A DNA stretch of 64,000 bases. Origin: Turritopsis dohrnii. Lineage: Eukaryota > Cnidaria > Hydrozoa > Anthoathecata > Oceaniidae. Where the stretch lies: positions 434,001 to 498,000 of the forward strand of contig BQMF02000029.1 in the NCBI GenBank assembly GCA_027922465.2, in the 5' to 3' direction. The translations under genes and the position numbers were made by a program. The notes beneath the pieces were generated by a model that saw only the letters and a program-made list of their open reading frames with translations, searched no databases and was not told the origin of the DNA. Shown here piece after piece: positions 50,001-59,010 of this stretch. Every line of letters begins with the position of its first letter. Within the stretch, counting starts at the first letter, position 1.

Positions 50001-52059
50001 CCGTTTTGCAATCTGTTGAAAAATCACTGCGGAGGATTACTCTTCATCACAGTGACTTTTTGACACTGATTTTGGCCACTGGATCAGAAGGGTTGCTTCA
50101 AACGGTCAGCTAGGCAACCAACTTGGCAACCACCTTGGACATTACGTCGCTCTCAAACTGAGTAGTGAGTCCATTCACACTGTTGTAAGTATTGACGGAA
50201 TATTGAAACCCAACCTCTTAGTCAAACAGTGAACACTTGACCACTAAGCTACCAATCAGTGTTGAGTATTTTGAAAATCAATTGGCTGTTTATGTGGAGT
50301 TCGACATGAAAATACCAGAAGCACTGTTAAATTAAAAATTGCTGAAGTTTTGGAAAATTTGACCATATAATAAAATGACTTCACTCATTGTCAAAATATT
50401 AGCCTTGTGATCACAGTTTATTCATTTTCCTTGCAGTGTTTGTTGTTTATGCTTTGTATGTTTATTTTCTGCAGGAGTTCCAAGAAGGCATGCACGCTGT
50501 CTGTAATACTGTACTGTAAGTATGTTTGCTTTCTCTACTCAACTGTTGTCAAAGTTGTTGTTGTCGATATAATGTTTGTTTACTCTTCTACTATAGCGAT
50601 GGGCTTGGATTGCTGATTTTAACCGATTTGATTTCAAGTCTGCTCATTATCTTTCTGTTGTTGTGCATCACACCAATTTGGAAAGCAATGACACCCCTCA
50701 GGTAACTATTTATTTCTTCACCTTTCTAGTTCACACCTCCATGAACTGACAGTGTGTGCAGGTGGAATAGATTCGCAGTCTATTCCTGTAATAAGACACA
50801 CAGTGAACTCTCTCTAATTCGAACTTTAACTAATTCGAACTGTTTTGCTCGATCCCTTCAGAATTCCCTATGAAACCCTTATAGCAAACCTGTGTATTTC
50901 GAACCTTTGTACTTCGAACTTTTACTAGTTCTAACGGCTTTGCTCTCTGTAATTCGAACTTGACAAAACAAAAGACGGTTTTTCATCATCAAATTTCATT
51001 AATTTTCCTTAACTCATGCTTTAATACATCTAAATAGTATTTTTGTCCTGTGATACAAATTTTGCAAGGAACTTGGAGCCCCTCTCCATCACCTAAGTTA
51101 CATCGTTTTCCAGTAACCTCGACATAGCATTGGGAATACACGTCACTTCTGATGAAGTGCAGATGACGTTGTGGTGTTGATGACGATGTTGATTTTTATA
51201 ATGAGTCACCAACACATCCATCATTCCATGAAGTTGAAAATGCTCTTGAAATCCTCCAACGACTTTCCTTGTTTTATAATGATGGAGGAGATGAACTGTG
51301 AAAACTAATATCCAAAGCAGACATGCATGCTCAAAAAGCCTTTATGCCTAAAAAGAAGCAAAAAAACAATAAAGGACTTTTTTGAATTATATATTTTTTG
51401 CGGTACTTTCATATATATTATATGCTATGATCATGTGAAATAATACGTTTAATTCATCCCTCCAACCTATTTTCCTACCTGATAAATATCTCATACGCAC
51501 TTGCGAAAATTAGGCAAATATAAAGTTTAGGTGTAAACTCGTATAATTCGAACTTTCTGTAATTCGAACAAATTTCTAATCCCCCTGAGAGTTCGAATTG
51601 GAGAGAGTTGACACGTTCGACGGACGTCTGACGCTGTACTCGTCTGTTTTGTAGGCCAATCCTGAAGAGAGATAAATATGGTGTGCACTTGGTTACAGAG
51701 AGTTACCAGGGACCTCCAGGCGGGTAGGTAATTTTACTGTATTGGTTACAGAACGTTCTCAAGAAACTCCTACTAATCTCACTGTAGAATGTCCCATGGA
51801 TCGATATATATAAAATATATAAAAATATATAAAAAAATATTGTGACGTCAGCTTGGTTAACAATGGCCTTGAAAACAGTTTCAATATCGAAAAAGAACGT
51901 TGATAAGAAATTTATTGGGCGAGCTTTCAATCATAAATTTTCATTTTTAGATCGGAAAGTTTTCATGGTTCATCATCGTTTGATGTTTCATACAAATCTA
52001 TCGACGACAGTGAATTTGAGCACCTTCCACTAGTCTCAAATAACGATCAACCTCCGATG
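29005..52059 (+). CDS. Tweety homologue (TTYH family membrane protein), 14 coding exons
   Basis: Exons: 29005-29124, 45624-45808, 46051-46162, 46742-46968, 47052-47150, 48139-48211, 48455-48524, 48988-49046, 49518-49613, 49802-49894, 50475-50515, 50597-50701, 51655-51723, 51951-52059. All phases match and give about 486 residues before a last exon not securely found. Family marks: start FHKFPHIDFNFYNTT...DDPSYQQ, first membrane helix with a Cys-rich end (VCSCYFCANC), then VGVAFYGNNQTRNGVQ, a long extracellular helical part, a second helix pair after WWVTLSVL, an extracellular domain with YYLDCTN and LACDSVHK, and a last helix (LLILTDLISSLLIIFLLLC) with a hydrophilic tail. Tweety proteins are plasma-membrane proteins linked to volume-regulated and Ca-activated anion currents; published structures show no obvious pore. 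Length and topology agree with the family. Confidence 0.93.
29462..30726 (-). repeat. Left arm of a 3.8-kb foldback (inverted duplication)
   Basis: About 1,265 bases are the near-perfect inverse of 31983-33240. The arm begins TTAAGAGCCAATTTCTGTAA and ends CGCCAGGATACCAT. It carries an inverted copy of the last exon of the transposase-like ORF lying between the arms (minus-strand frame 30504-30707). The two arms differ by only scattered changes and small indels, so the duplication is recent compared with other repeats here. Confidence 0.93.
30727..32205 (+). pseudogene. Transposase-like protein, C-terminal part (two exons), 5' end replaced
   Basis: An open frame from the left arm junction to 31725 continues after an intron (donor GTAAGT at about 31725, acceptor ATTAG at 31934) to the stop at 32205. 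Motifs: SYHGNFYAESL, LDYNEPQKGKDQCDRDSA, CSVNADAIPNISSYHSMEF followed by LWRYYGIGSG, a C2H2-like C...C...H...H finger near 31238-31315, FRFNPRQKAFLFKAFEDGE, and in the last exon GKWVIVKFNKQWYPGEIL. The EPQxGKxxCDR stretch is a pattern I associate with an uncharacterised family of multicopy animal ORFs, probably DNA-transposon proteins; this is recollection, not a search. No ATG fits the start: the front has been cut off by the inverted arm. Confidence 0.6.
31983..33240 (+). repeat. Right arm of the foldback
   Basis: Begins ATGGTATCCTGGCG inside the last exon of the transposase-like ORF and ends CAGAAATTGGCTCTTAA. This arm carries the exon in its proper orientation, so it is likely the original and the left arm the inverted copy. 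The arm includes the 3' flank of the ORF (poly-A/T runs, no further gene). Confidence 0.93.
33469..34335. mobile_element. 867-bp MITE with TACTTCGTTCAGCGTAAC ends
   Basis: Left end AGTTATTTAATACTTCGTTC AGCGTAAC (28 bases) is mirrored exactly at 34308-34335. Subterminal ATGCGCATTATT-type motifs occur near both ends. No ORF of interest. Target duplication not clear. It lies in TTYH intron 1, directly beside the HIRAN-like relic. Confidence 0.88.
34349..34798 (-). pseudogene. HIRAN-like domain ORF, one-base frameshift
   Basis: On the minus strand 34798-34577 reads ...VYKDKWTPFIRETLICKHDK and EEAKLFDN, then meets a stop. In the next frame 34570-34349 continues AVGIYKDENQLVGHVPIELS and VTGGQKLENGLVVPTTY. 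The joint pattern (WTP...E.L.C..D..N..D..AV.I.KD...VGHVP.ELS) is that of HIRAN domains, known from helicase-like nucleases and multicopy animal ORFs. A missing T near 34573 explains the break. It is most likely a relic of a transposon-associated ORF, since it sits among repeats. Confidence 0.65.
34970..35050 (+). repeat. tRNA-like sequence (SINE head or tRNA pseudogene)
   Basis: TATAGCTCACTTGGTAAGAC resembles an A box and GGTTCAAATCC matches a B box, 40-50 bases apart as in a tRNA gene. The cloverleaf is poor: the T stem and acceptor stem do not pair well. Best read as a tRNA-derived SINE or tRNA pseudogene rather than a working tRNA. Confidence 0.5.
35182..36117. mobile_element. 936-bp DNA transposon remnant with 6-bp target duplication
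   Basis: Ends CAGCGCTTAAAATAA and its inverse, with CCGGTCA(C/T)-type subterminal motifs at both sides (GGTCACCGGTCATTGGCCGC at left, inverse-like at right). GTCTAG is repeated directly at 35176-35181 and 36118-36123. No transposase frame is left. A 6-bp duplication does not fit the commonest superfamilies (TA, TWA, 8 bp), so the type is left open. Confidence 0.87.
36481..37831 (+). pseudogene. Pogo-type DDE transposase, decayed
   Basis: Three frames follow each other. 36481-36675 gives a Psq/Brinker-like DNA-binding helix-turn-helix (SYKISVIEHAKKSSIGAAER). 36885-37484 gives the DDE_1 core with MDETALWHDML, the LLAWDSFRAHL box and the GGATGHIQAPDVSWNKPMK box, supplying all three catalytic Asp positions. 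37520-37831 gives the C-terminal part ending in an acidic tail. Between 36676 and 36884 a CENP-B-like segment (FNASKGWL) survives out of frame. At least two frame breaks make it inactive. Terminal repeats were not found. Confidence 0.85.
38165..38277 (+). mobile_element. Truncated tRNA-derived SINE (same family as 56.5 kb)
   Basis: AAGTCCCACTCGATCCGATA followed by the GCAATTGGAAAGGTAT tail matches the 3' half of the SINE at 56501-56634. The 5' half of the tRNA part is lost or degraded. It abuts exactly the left end of the GATC-rich element. Confidence 0.7.
38278..40442. mobile_element. 2.2-kb element with GATC/ATCGATT subterminal repeat arrays
   Basis: The left end TGTGACGGTTTATGGGAAAA is mirrored at 40413-40442 and, in a third copy, at 40004-40032. 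Three arrays lie inside: 38390-38580 (unit about 24 bp, AATCGATTTTCCGATCCTAA), 39775-39910 (ATTAGAATCGGAAAAGCGAT) and 40150-40370 (ATCGATTTTCCGATCACATA). The arrays share one core, ATCGATTTTCCGATC, in either orientation. The middle (38600-39760) has no transposase. Subterminal repeats of this kind serve as transposase sites in several DNA transposons; here this is inference. Confidence 0.8.
40443..40934. other. TTYH intron 1 stretch, nothing recognised
   Basis: AT-rich, with short TTTATTTA runs. No ORF, RNA or repeat end was seen. Confidence 0.5.
40935..42905. mobile_element. ~2-kb element with ~200-bp inverted ends
   Basis: The block at 40950-41165 (CACTGTTGCTAAGGTAATTT, AGTGGTACCAGTAGGACTCG) recurs inverted at about 42700-42895, so the two probably form long terminal inverted repeats. 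A further direct copy at 25910-26100 shows this is a repeat family. The interior holds three tandem 31-bp units (TTAGAAGTTTCCATCATAAT) at 41848-41940. No transposase was seen. Confidence 0.65.
42930..43500 (-). pseudogene. Decayed LINE reverse transcriptase fragment
   Basis: On the minus strand near 43285-43225 the frame reads YKYLGVTVDLNLNLG, a conserved piece C-terminal to the catalytic core in CR1/L2/Jockey-type LINEs. It is followed, with stops, by a region resembling the usual helix (KLIICAKIRQYMIV). Only this part is recognisable. Neighbouring sequence up to 43.9 kb may be from the same element. Confidence 0.5.
43501..44317. other. TTYH intron 1 stretch, low information
   Basis: A minus-strand frame at 43654-43884 is hydrophilic but has no recognisable motif and may belong to the LINE relic. 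No other feature was found. Confidence 0.4.
44318..45500. mobile_element. Element with G-run arrays and ATAGTTCG ends
   Basis: Left end ATAGTTCGAAACCCCCCCTT and right end AACCCCCTTACGAACTAT are inverted. Many runs of five to eight G's lie just inside both ends (44340-44460 and 45408-45484), often as AAAGGGGGGGTTT. A run of 15 G's lies at 45470-45484. The middle is AT-rich and has no ORF. The element ends about 120 bases before the acceptor of TTYH exon 2. Confidence 0.72.
46708..46741 (+). repeat. TTTA microsatellite forming a splice acceptor tract
   Basis: About seven ATTT/TTTA repeats run directly into the AG before TTYH exon 46742. The tandem repeat thus supplies the pyrimidine-rich tract of this acceptor, and its length could vary between individuals. 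Confidence 0.7.
49387..49530 (+). repeat. Four tandem 36-bp copies of a splice acceptor before TTYH exon 9
   Basis: Unit: TTACGTCATTGTGTTTCTTT then CAG and CCTTATAGCGACA. Each copy has a pyrimidine tract and AG, at 49408-09, 49444-45, 49480-81 and 49516-17. The last AG starts the exon used in the family alignment (PYSNIQRELE). The unit is a multiple of three with no stop, so each upstream AG would add 12 in-frame residues (PYSDITSLCFFQ). Confidence 0.9.
50801..51613 (+). mobile_element. Tigger-type non-autonomous element in a TTYH intron
   Basis: Left end CAGTGAACTCTCTCTAATTC and right end GAGAGTTCGAATTGGAGAGA are near-inverse; several AATTCGAACTTT motifs lie between. At 51190-51370 a frame reads DVDFYNESPTHPSFHEVENA and later DMHAQKAFMPKKKQ, the C-terminal tail of a Tigger transposase with an inner stop. 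The DDE core is deleted. It lies between TTYH exons 50701 and 51655, ending about 40 bases before the acceptor. Confidence 0.82.
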
Positions 52060-55000
52060 GTAGGCTCTTTTCTGTTTTCACATGGTTGTTGCCGTTTGTC
52101 ACACCCATTTTTCGAATCACTGCGAAAATTAATCCACATGAGATAATTAGAGGGATAAGTTATTTGATGCAGAAATTCTCACCCAACATAACAAATGATT
52201 TCGATCCCTGGACAATTCGCATTTCAACCCAGTGGACCAAATCGTCAAAAAATCACTGCGATGAAGAGCATTTTTATTGAATATATTTGTATATTTCTAT
52301 AGAAATGCACTCCTTCGCAGAGATTTTTCAACAAATGTGCCCACTGGGAAAGTGACTGTTAGCATTTTGATTTAGTATGACACGATCAGCAGATCAACAG
52401 AATTTCTTTCGGTTGAGGAGGAAGATCGGATGAATAATCGGAAGAAGGGTGACTAATTGGAACATCGGATGAATAATCGGAACATCGGATGAATAATGAT
52501 TGTTTACAAGTCTTGCACATTTTAGATAGAAGATTTTATGAAAATCAACGATTTTTTTATAAAATTTTTTTTACGAAATTTATATTAAGTAATAAATAAA
52601 TAAATTAAGCAACTGCAATCTTAATCGATTATATCTTGTTGGGTCTATTTATTCAAGGGAATGGGGAGAGATGTCTCATTTTCATGTTCGTTTTAAGGAA
52701 GGAAGTAATAGTAATGAATCAGCCATAATAATTGTGAGCATAACCACTGCGAAGGAGTGCTTTTCTATGGAAGTAGACACATAGTTTCAATAAAAATGCT
52801 CTCGTGTTTTTATGTTGTACTGCATGCGCGTGTTCTGCTTTATAACAAGACACAATTTTTATTATTATTATTATTGTTTCTAAATTCGATGCAATGCTCG
52901 ACATCAGAAGAGGCTGGTATGATCAATTCAATCGAATTTGGTCTTCTTGTGAATGAATGAAAGTAGCCTTGGTGGAGGACGTTTTTTATTCTAGGTAACT
53001 TTCACAGTAAGATGATGGATACAGTGACTTGTCTTCAATATGAATTGGTGGAAAATGAACCATTTTTGTTGGTCATGTTTTCGAGCTAAACGAATTTTCT
53101 TTTTGTGATGCAACAAGAACTTAGGTGATCGGCGTTATTTGTTTAAAGATCTTTTCGAAGTTCAAACGTCAGTTAAAAAAGTCTCTTTTTCCACCCAACT
53201 ACTCTAATTTGCACTCCACCGCCAAGCGTTGCTTTCCTCCAACGAAGTTAAAAATTTCAAAAATATTCCAGAGTTTTTATCAAAAAGAATTTGTATATTT
53301 TTTCTGTACAGTTTTATAGATATACCTTTAATAATAACAAAATGTTTTTCGATAAAGGTTTTTTTTTGAGATCTTAAGTCAAGTATCCTTCCATCCTTTC
53401 CATAAATAGCATCTCAATTGGGATATTTTCCTGTAATAGATACTGTATTGGAAGTCTGGCACGAAGTTGATATAAGTTAATACTAAATACAGTATAACCT
53501 CTAATTAGCGAACACCAGTGGGGAAAAAGATTTTGTCTGCTAATTAGAGAGGTCCGCTTTTTGGAAACTTTGACAATTTTGTAATTTATTTATGTATTTA
53601 GAGGTACGAAACCAACTTTAGGGTAACTTTAGGGAAAAGGAAGCATTCTTAATTAACCAAATAAACAACAACAGCTAAAAAAAAGTTTCCAAGTTCGTAG
53701 AATAGCCCGGAATCAATGCGAAGTTCGATTTCGATATTGCCATCAGTCAATGGTTCGTCGAATTTTATTTGGCAGCCAAGATATTTGAAACTGACGCACC
53801 TGCAAAATATCGTTTCTGTTTGCGTGCTTGAATTTTGTTACGAGTTTTGTTACGAGTTTTGTTACTTTGCAGAGTGTCATGTTTTTAAGTCGTACCGATA
53901 ACGAAAACACGTTAAAGCTGGTTTCCAGTTCAATCACTGCGGTCACGTGACTGAGCGAACAGCATTTTATTCGCTCAGTAGTTGAAACCGGCCTTGATAT
54001 TTATACTTCAGTAGTGAAGAAAAGTATAAAATTAATTTAAAAAATTAACACGATGGGCCCGTATTTCTTGTAATTTACAAGAAGAAGAAAAATTGTGCGA
54101 AGAAGTAAAAAAAATGCAAATGTTTGTATGACAAGGCGTTTCCTGAATACAAAGAAAAAGATAGGATAATAAAATGGGTCTCTTGCCTTTTCGATATACG
54201 GATGGCGGCGAGACACTGGGTTTGAGGTTGGCAAAACGTATGTAGAGACCAGAATTCGTTTATACAGACATCTGAAATGCAAATTATTCATGCCGTTGCC
54301 TCCTGACCCCGATTCTGTGATTGAAGTCATCAAGATAGCACACAGGTTGATATGTCAGGGCCTAATGGATGGAGCATAGAGACAAACTCGTGCACATAAG
54401 GAGTTTTTTTCAAAGATTCTCATAAAGGGCTACATTTACACGTACCATAGAAATTCGTATTTCTATGCACGTACATTGTTGTTCAAAGCCGCTACCTGAA
54501 AACATCTTTGGCTATGTTCACATTCACCAGTTCCATTAAGTCCAAATAAGCATGCAATCAAAGCACTTTTCCATTTGTTCTGTTAAAATCGAGTTAATAA
54601 ACAACAAGAGCCAGATGGCGCAAAACGGTAGCAGCAAGTTTACTTTTCACGCAAATGCTTTCGAAATTTTACTTTAAGTACTAAAAACTTCTTTACTGGA
54701 TGTTTTCTAAGATATCTCACTGGTGGAAAACAGGCATTAACGATAAATTCGATGAAAATGATTAATTAGTGTAAATAGGGTCTAACCAAAAACACCAGCA
54801 ACAATTTATTTAAAGACAAAAGAATTATACATGTGTGAGCTGTGTGTTTTTTTTATAAGAAATTTTTTCGTAAGAGCTTATGTAGAAAAAAAAAAGTTTG
54901 TTTATAATAATAATAATTTCTGACGAAACCGAAATTGAATTCCAACAAATAAACTGCCTTTTTGAACTAGATCTTTGAAAACTTTAATAAACAAACATAG

Positions 55001-55330
55001 TGTAATAGCTAACAAACCAAACGAGGTAATAAGAAATTTTGAACTAATAAGCTTTACTAACAAGAAAAGCAGCATATCAAGTATATATTTTCAGTTAGCG
55101 TAATGAACTAAAAGTCCCATTTTTATGTACGCCTATTTGATTAGAATTCGAATGAATTCTAATTTCGTGGATTAAGTTATAAAATATCAGGTTATGTACT
55201 TTTAAAATAAAAGGTAATCTACTTTTAAATGTTCGATATGAAAAAGCTTCCAAATTACGAAGGCTGCGTTCCTTCATTAGAATTTACATTGCGTTTTTGA
55301 TAGAGTCCCGCAGACTCTAAATCGCAGACT
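52060..55330. other. 3' side of TTYH and intergenic sequence
   Basis: The last TTYH exon should be here. A weak candidate begins after TTATTCTAG at 52996 (six codons, then TGA), compatible in phase. A Tigger-like terminus (AGTATAACCTCTAATTAGCG) lies at 53490. An ATT microsatellite lies near 52858. No other gene was recognised. Confidence 0.4.
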
Positions 55331-55349
55331 AATTGTCATTTCGGCTGGA

Positions 55350-55353
55350 GGAG

Positions 55354-55384
<31 letters not shown>
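55350..55384. repeat. AGT/ACT microsatellite
   Basis: About eleven uninterrupted GTA/TAG triplets between AGGAG and TCCACGGG. No coding frame around it. Confidence 0.9.
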
Positions 55385-56126
55385 CCACGGGTGTTTTAAT
55401 ACGGTATTCGCTTTCGCTGCTACCGTAAAAAACAAGCAATAACTAAATTTCGAAAAAGGTGGAAATTAAATTATTCGTCGGACGAAAATGACGAATTTTG
55501 GCCAAGTGACAAAAATTTGTACCGACGTAAATAAAGTTTTCACTGATAAGGTATGATGTGGTGTCGCAGCCTGTGATTGCATGAAAAGCCAACAAACATG
55601 TTCTCCCAAAAACTCGCATATGACATTCACATCTCTGCATATTTCTCTGCATCGTATTTGAAGTACCATGTATCACATTGTATCTCAAATCTTTAGAACC
55701 AATACATTAGTATCTTTTCCGACTATGACGACATCTGTAGTTTTCCGACGATGATGATGACGACGTCTGTATTCACTCTCACTTATTTTGAAGAGGTTGT
55801 GAATCTTATCGCCCACAGTAAAAATGAAGGGTGTCTTGATAAGGTATCATTTACATCCAAACCAACACAGCTGTTGATGAATCGGATAAGGCATTCCATC
55901 CAATCTTCATATGTTTTTTTCTACTACAATGTCTGCACTGCTGCCATTCCGTCGACAAGCCAAGCTACATCCCTTGGTATTGTAACAAAGCTGATTCTTC
56001 GATAAGAAAATTTCGAAGTGACAAGTGGCGATGCAACAGATAATGGTACAGATGTGATTGGATACTGAAAAGCTCCTTCCAACGATAAAGACTTTGAAAC
56101 AATAGTCCCAAATGCTTAGCAATCTT

Positions 56127-56634
56127 AACTGAAACCAATGTGCTATATCGATATATACATCAATTAATGATAACCGCACATAATGTACCTTTCCAAGTTA
56201 TAACTTTGCGCTGCAATTGGAAAGGTACATTATGTGCGGTTATCATTAATTGATGTATATATCGATATAGCACATTGGTTTCAGTTAACTGACTGAAGAT
56301 GTCCGAAACCGGGGCTCTGTTGGGCGAATGCCTCTCCCCAATGTACTACACCTTCCTAGTTGCATCAAAGTTAACGAGTTGGTTGGAACTTGAATCACCT
56401 CTGAGCATCTATCCAATGAGATTCCACTGATTCGTAGGCATTCAGGTTCAATTGAGCGGTTCCGCTCCCCTCGTCTGCTACGAACTAGTGTGATCGCAAG
56501 GGGTCGGTAGCTTAGTGGTTAGAGCAATCGCCCGGCAAGCGGGAGGTCGTGGGTTCGAGTCCCACTCGATCCGATAACTTTGCGCTGCAATTGGAAAGGT
56601 ACATTATGTGCGGTTATCATTAATTGATGTATAC
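56127..56634 (+). mobile_element. tRNA-derived SINE insertion with 12-bp target duplication and palindromic 5' end
   Basis: CTTAGCAATCTT is repeated directly at 56115-56126 and 56635-56646, the mark of a retrotransposed insert. From the 3' side: a 60-base tail (GCAATTGGAAAGGTACATTA...), a tRNA-like head at 56501-56573, and about 210 bases of body. At the 5' end the tail occurs twice as an inverted pair, with perfect arms of about 69 bases (56127-56195 and 56217-56285) around a 21-base loop. It interrupts the minus-strand relic gene. Confidence 0.85.
56501..56573 (+). tRNA. tRNA-like sequence inside the SINE (probably not a working tRNA)
   Basis: Acceptor arms GGGTCGG and TCGATCC pair with two G-U pairs. 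The D arm (GCTTAGTGGTTAGAGC, A box) and T arm (GTGGGTTCGAGTCCCAC, B box) are intact, so an internal RNA polymerase III promoter is present. The anticodon arm is imperfect. With a 7-base loop the anticodon would be CAA, but U33 is missing. The downstream SINE tail and the partial copy at 38.2 kb show it is a SINE head. Confidence 0.55.
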
Positions 56635-56845
56635 TTAGCAATCTTCCTTCAGAATCTGCACAGATTTCCGTGTCTTTTTCTTTTTCTTAATTTCAAATGA
56701 TTTTTCTTGATTGGCGAGAAAAAAATTCACGTTTCTTTTAACAAGTCGTTCTTCAACAAACTCTTTGGATTGATTCTTGCCAATTTCAGGAGCCCGAAGC
56801 ATATCATTAACAATTGAATCATCGATCTCGTCGCCACGGCTTATG

Positions 56846-57999
56846 TGTTTTGGGAAACTATATTTTTAAGAAACCTGTTCTATGGAAAATTAATAGGTAC
56901 CTTCTGGATACATTGTAATTGGAACCCTTGACAAAAAAAATATATCAAATTTACTAGTTCCCACTTTACTTCAGTGAAAGTTTGTAATTGGCGATTACAA
57001 AACAGTATTCTCAAAACAGATTGAGAAACAAAACAGCAAGTGATATTGGTAAAGTTATTTCGTCTTGCAAATTCACTGACAAAAAATATTTCAATCAGTA
57101 TGGAAAACATCAATTTTCCTCTATTGTTGCTACTATGTATATCCCTTGCAGTTGCTTGGACAATCCAAAATCTTAATTTGGAATTTATAAAAACTACAAA
57201 CTCTCCTTAAAAGTCATTGGCACAAAGAAAATGTTTATCAGGGTAAGCTGATAAAGGCTTAAAAGTGCATTCAAATTATGTGGTTTAAATATAAAAATGA
57301 TGTCATGCAAATATAATAAGTCACATGAGGACATACAAAGAACATAGCTACTCAATTGACATAAAAAATAGCTAACCTCACTTTAAAAATGTAACACAAT
57401 CTATGAATAGGTGGTTTAAAAATATAAATTGCACAAAAAGGGTATCAAACTTCTCTTTCTACACTTTAATAAAAAGTAACCATCCTTTCAAGATTTTCCT
57501 TTTTTGCCTGTCAGCTTTCAAAACTTTCGCAAACGGGATTCCTGGAGATTCTTTGGTAGATTTTCTGTTTTTTTTACTCTTGGTTAGTTAGTCTATTTAA
57601 AAGGATCGGTAAAATTTTCTTTATAGAAGACATGGCTAGGAGTGCTTTTGCGATAAACAACTGCTTTTGATAGAAAAATACGAATTAAGCAATGCAGCAA
57701 CTTGACTGAAGTTCTTAATGCAGTCTAATTACATTTGTATTACAACAAACGGATTTTTTTATCCACATTTAGTAGCATTCGCACCAATCCAAGTGGAGAA
57801 AATGTCTGAGCTGGAGACAAAGCCTCGTCAATTTGACTACGAATATTATGAACTATTTACAGGATGATCTACACGTTTTTTTTTTATAAGCAACCAAGGT
57901 CAAAAAATGACCATTTTTAGTAGTATTGTTGCTGAATTTGTTGCTAAGAATTAATTGAAAAAACATGTATTTCCAGTCTTGAATACCTTTGTGTAAGCT
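56846..57999. other. Intergenic stretch, nothing recognised
   Basis: AT-rich, with short open frames on both strands that lack motifs. The sequence upstream of the relic gene may contain more of that element, but no recognisable part was seen. Confidence 0.45.
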
Positions 58000-58002
58000 T
58001 AA

Positions 58003-58785
58003 GAGCCTGATTATATGAGGCGGGTTGACCGGTTGGAACCCGGCTGCAGCTCGGTAGAAGAAAATCAGCTAGCTCGGCATTTTGGCAAATTCATGCAGAA
58101 ATTATATTCCATATTATATGAGGCGAGTCAACCCGGCAAGGCGGGTTGGCTCGTTTTTCCAACCCGGGTTGGGTTGATTTGGCGGGTTGGCTCGCCTCAT
58201 GTAATATTTCCAACCCGGAAAGCCGGATTGGAAAATATAATTTTTGTAACAGTGCATGCGCAGTACCACCAAAACATTATTGAATGATAAACATGGCGGA
58301 TGAAAAATTCAAGTGGAGTGATGCGAAAATTGTTTTCCAGTCGAAATCATCATTATAAATGTAGTACATTTTTATCCACCATTGTTCAGTTCTTCCTTCT
58401 TTATACCAAGCAGATCGTTTCTTTCGGATGTTTCTTCTGCTATGTTTCAATTTAGTGATCAGCTTGCTGCGACGCAAAGCCACATAAGTCGAAATATTTT
58501 GAATCAATTGCTTCCTATGAAGCACGTACAAGGACAGAATACCATGCATTTGAAATAACAGTCCAGTAAATATCATAACTTTTGAAAATATCAATTCCAA
58601 AAGCCTTTTTTACGCTTTGCATCCACCATTTTTTCTTAAATTTCGCGCTTTCGTTTTGTCAACCCGGTGTTGACCCGGGACTGTCCCGGGTTGAATTTTT
58701 GTCATATAATATAAAAAAAGTTATCAATCCCAACCCGGCATGGCGGGACAGAACCGGGTCAACCCGCCTCATATAATCAGGCTCT
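58003..58785. mobile_element. 783-bp Harbinger-like MITE
   Basis: Ends GAGCCTGATTATATGAGGCG and its inverse, flanked by TAA on both sides, the 3-bp target preference of PIF/Harbinger. The AACCCGGGTTG-type palindromic words recur many times inside (58115-58215 and 58660-58760). The central part has no transposase. The terminus resembles the 325-bp element at 6509. Confidence 0.87.
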
Positions 58786-58809
58786 AAGTATTTAAGTATA
58801 AAGTGTAGG

Positions 58810-59010
58810 ACACAGTACTGCAACCTAGTGTAACCACCGAGTGTGGCAATTTTAAGAAATGTGCTTTAGCTATGCTAGTGCTGCATTATTTCAAAATTTC
58901 ATGTTGCTAATTTATGTAAGATCCTTGTAGTACTGTTGTTTAACTTTTTGAGAAAATTTACTAGTGTTGCTTATAAACGTGTTGCTTATAAAAAAAAAAA
59001 AACGTGTAAC
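58810..59010 (+). repeat. Repeat related to 11985-12170
   Basis: Shares CAATTTTAAGAAATGT, CCTTGTAGTACTGTTG and TTGCTTATAAACGTGTTGCT with the polycystin-intron copy, same orientation. No coding content. Confidence 0.75.

Larger units (their letters stand above)
55440..56845 (-). pseudogene. Transposon-type gene relic with HAITGCDTTS motif, split by a SINE
   Basis: Read on the minus strand from 56845: IDDSIVNDMLRAPEIG, KEFVEERLVKRNVNF and a Lys-rich stretch; then a 508-bp insertion; then from about 56115 AFGTIVSKSLSLEGAFQYPI, SYRRISFVTIPRDVAWLVDG, and after frame breaks DVVIVGKDTNVLVL, and near 55580 LLAFHAITGCDTTSYL. This order (a basic 'vkeRlv' part, the FVTIPRDVAWLVDG part, the D-rich box, the H-x-x-x-GCDT box) matches an uncharacterised multicopy protein family in invertebrate and fish genomes, which I know only by pattern. 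Frame breaks show it is dead. Confidence 0.6.

Noticed and set aside
45624..52059. Membrane gene first considered as prominin
   Set aside because: The first exon at 29005, the VGVAFYGNNQTRNG motif, exon order and total length fit the Tweety family instead.
52996..53016. Candidate last TTYH exon of six codons after TTATTCTAG
   Set aside because: Phase allows it, but so short an exon cannot be supported without transcripts.
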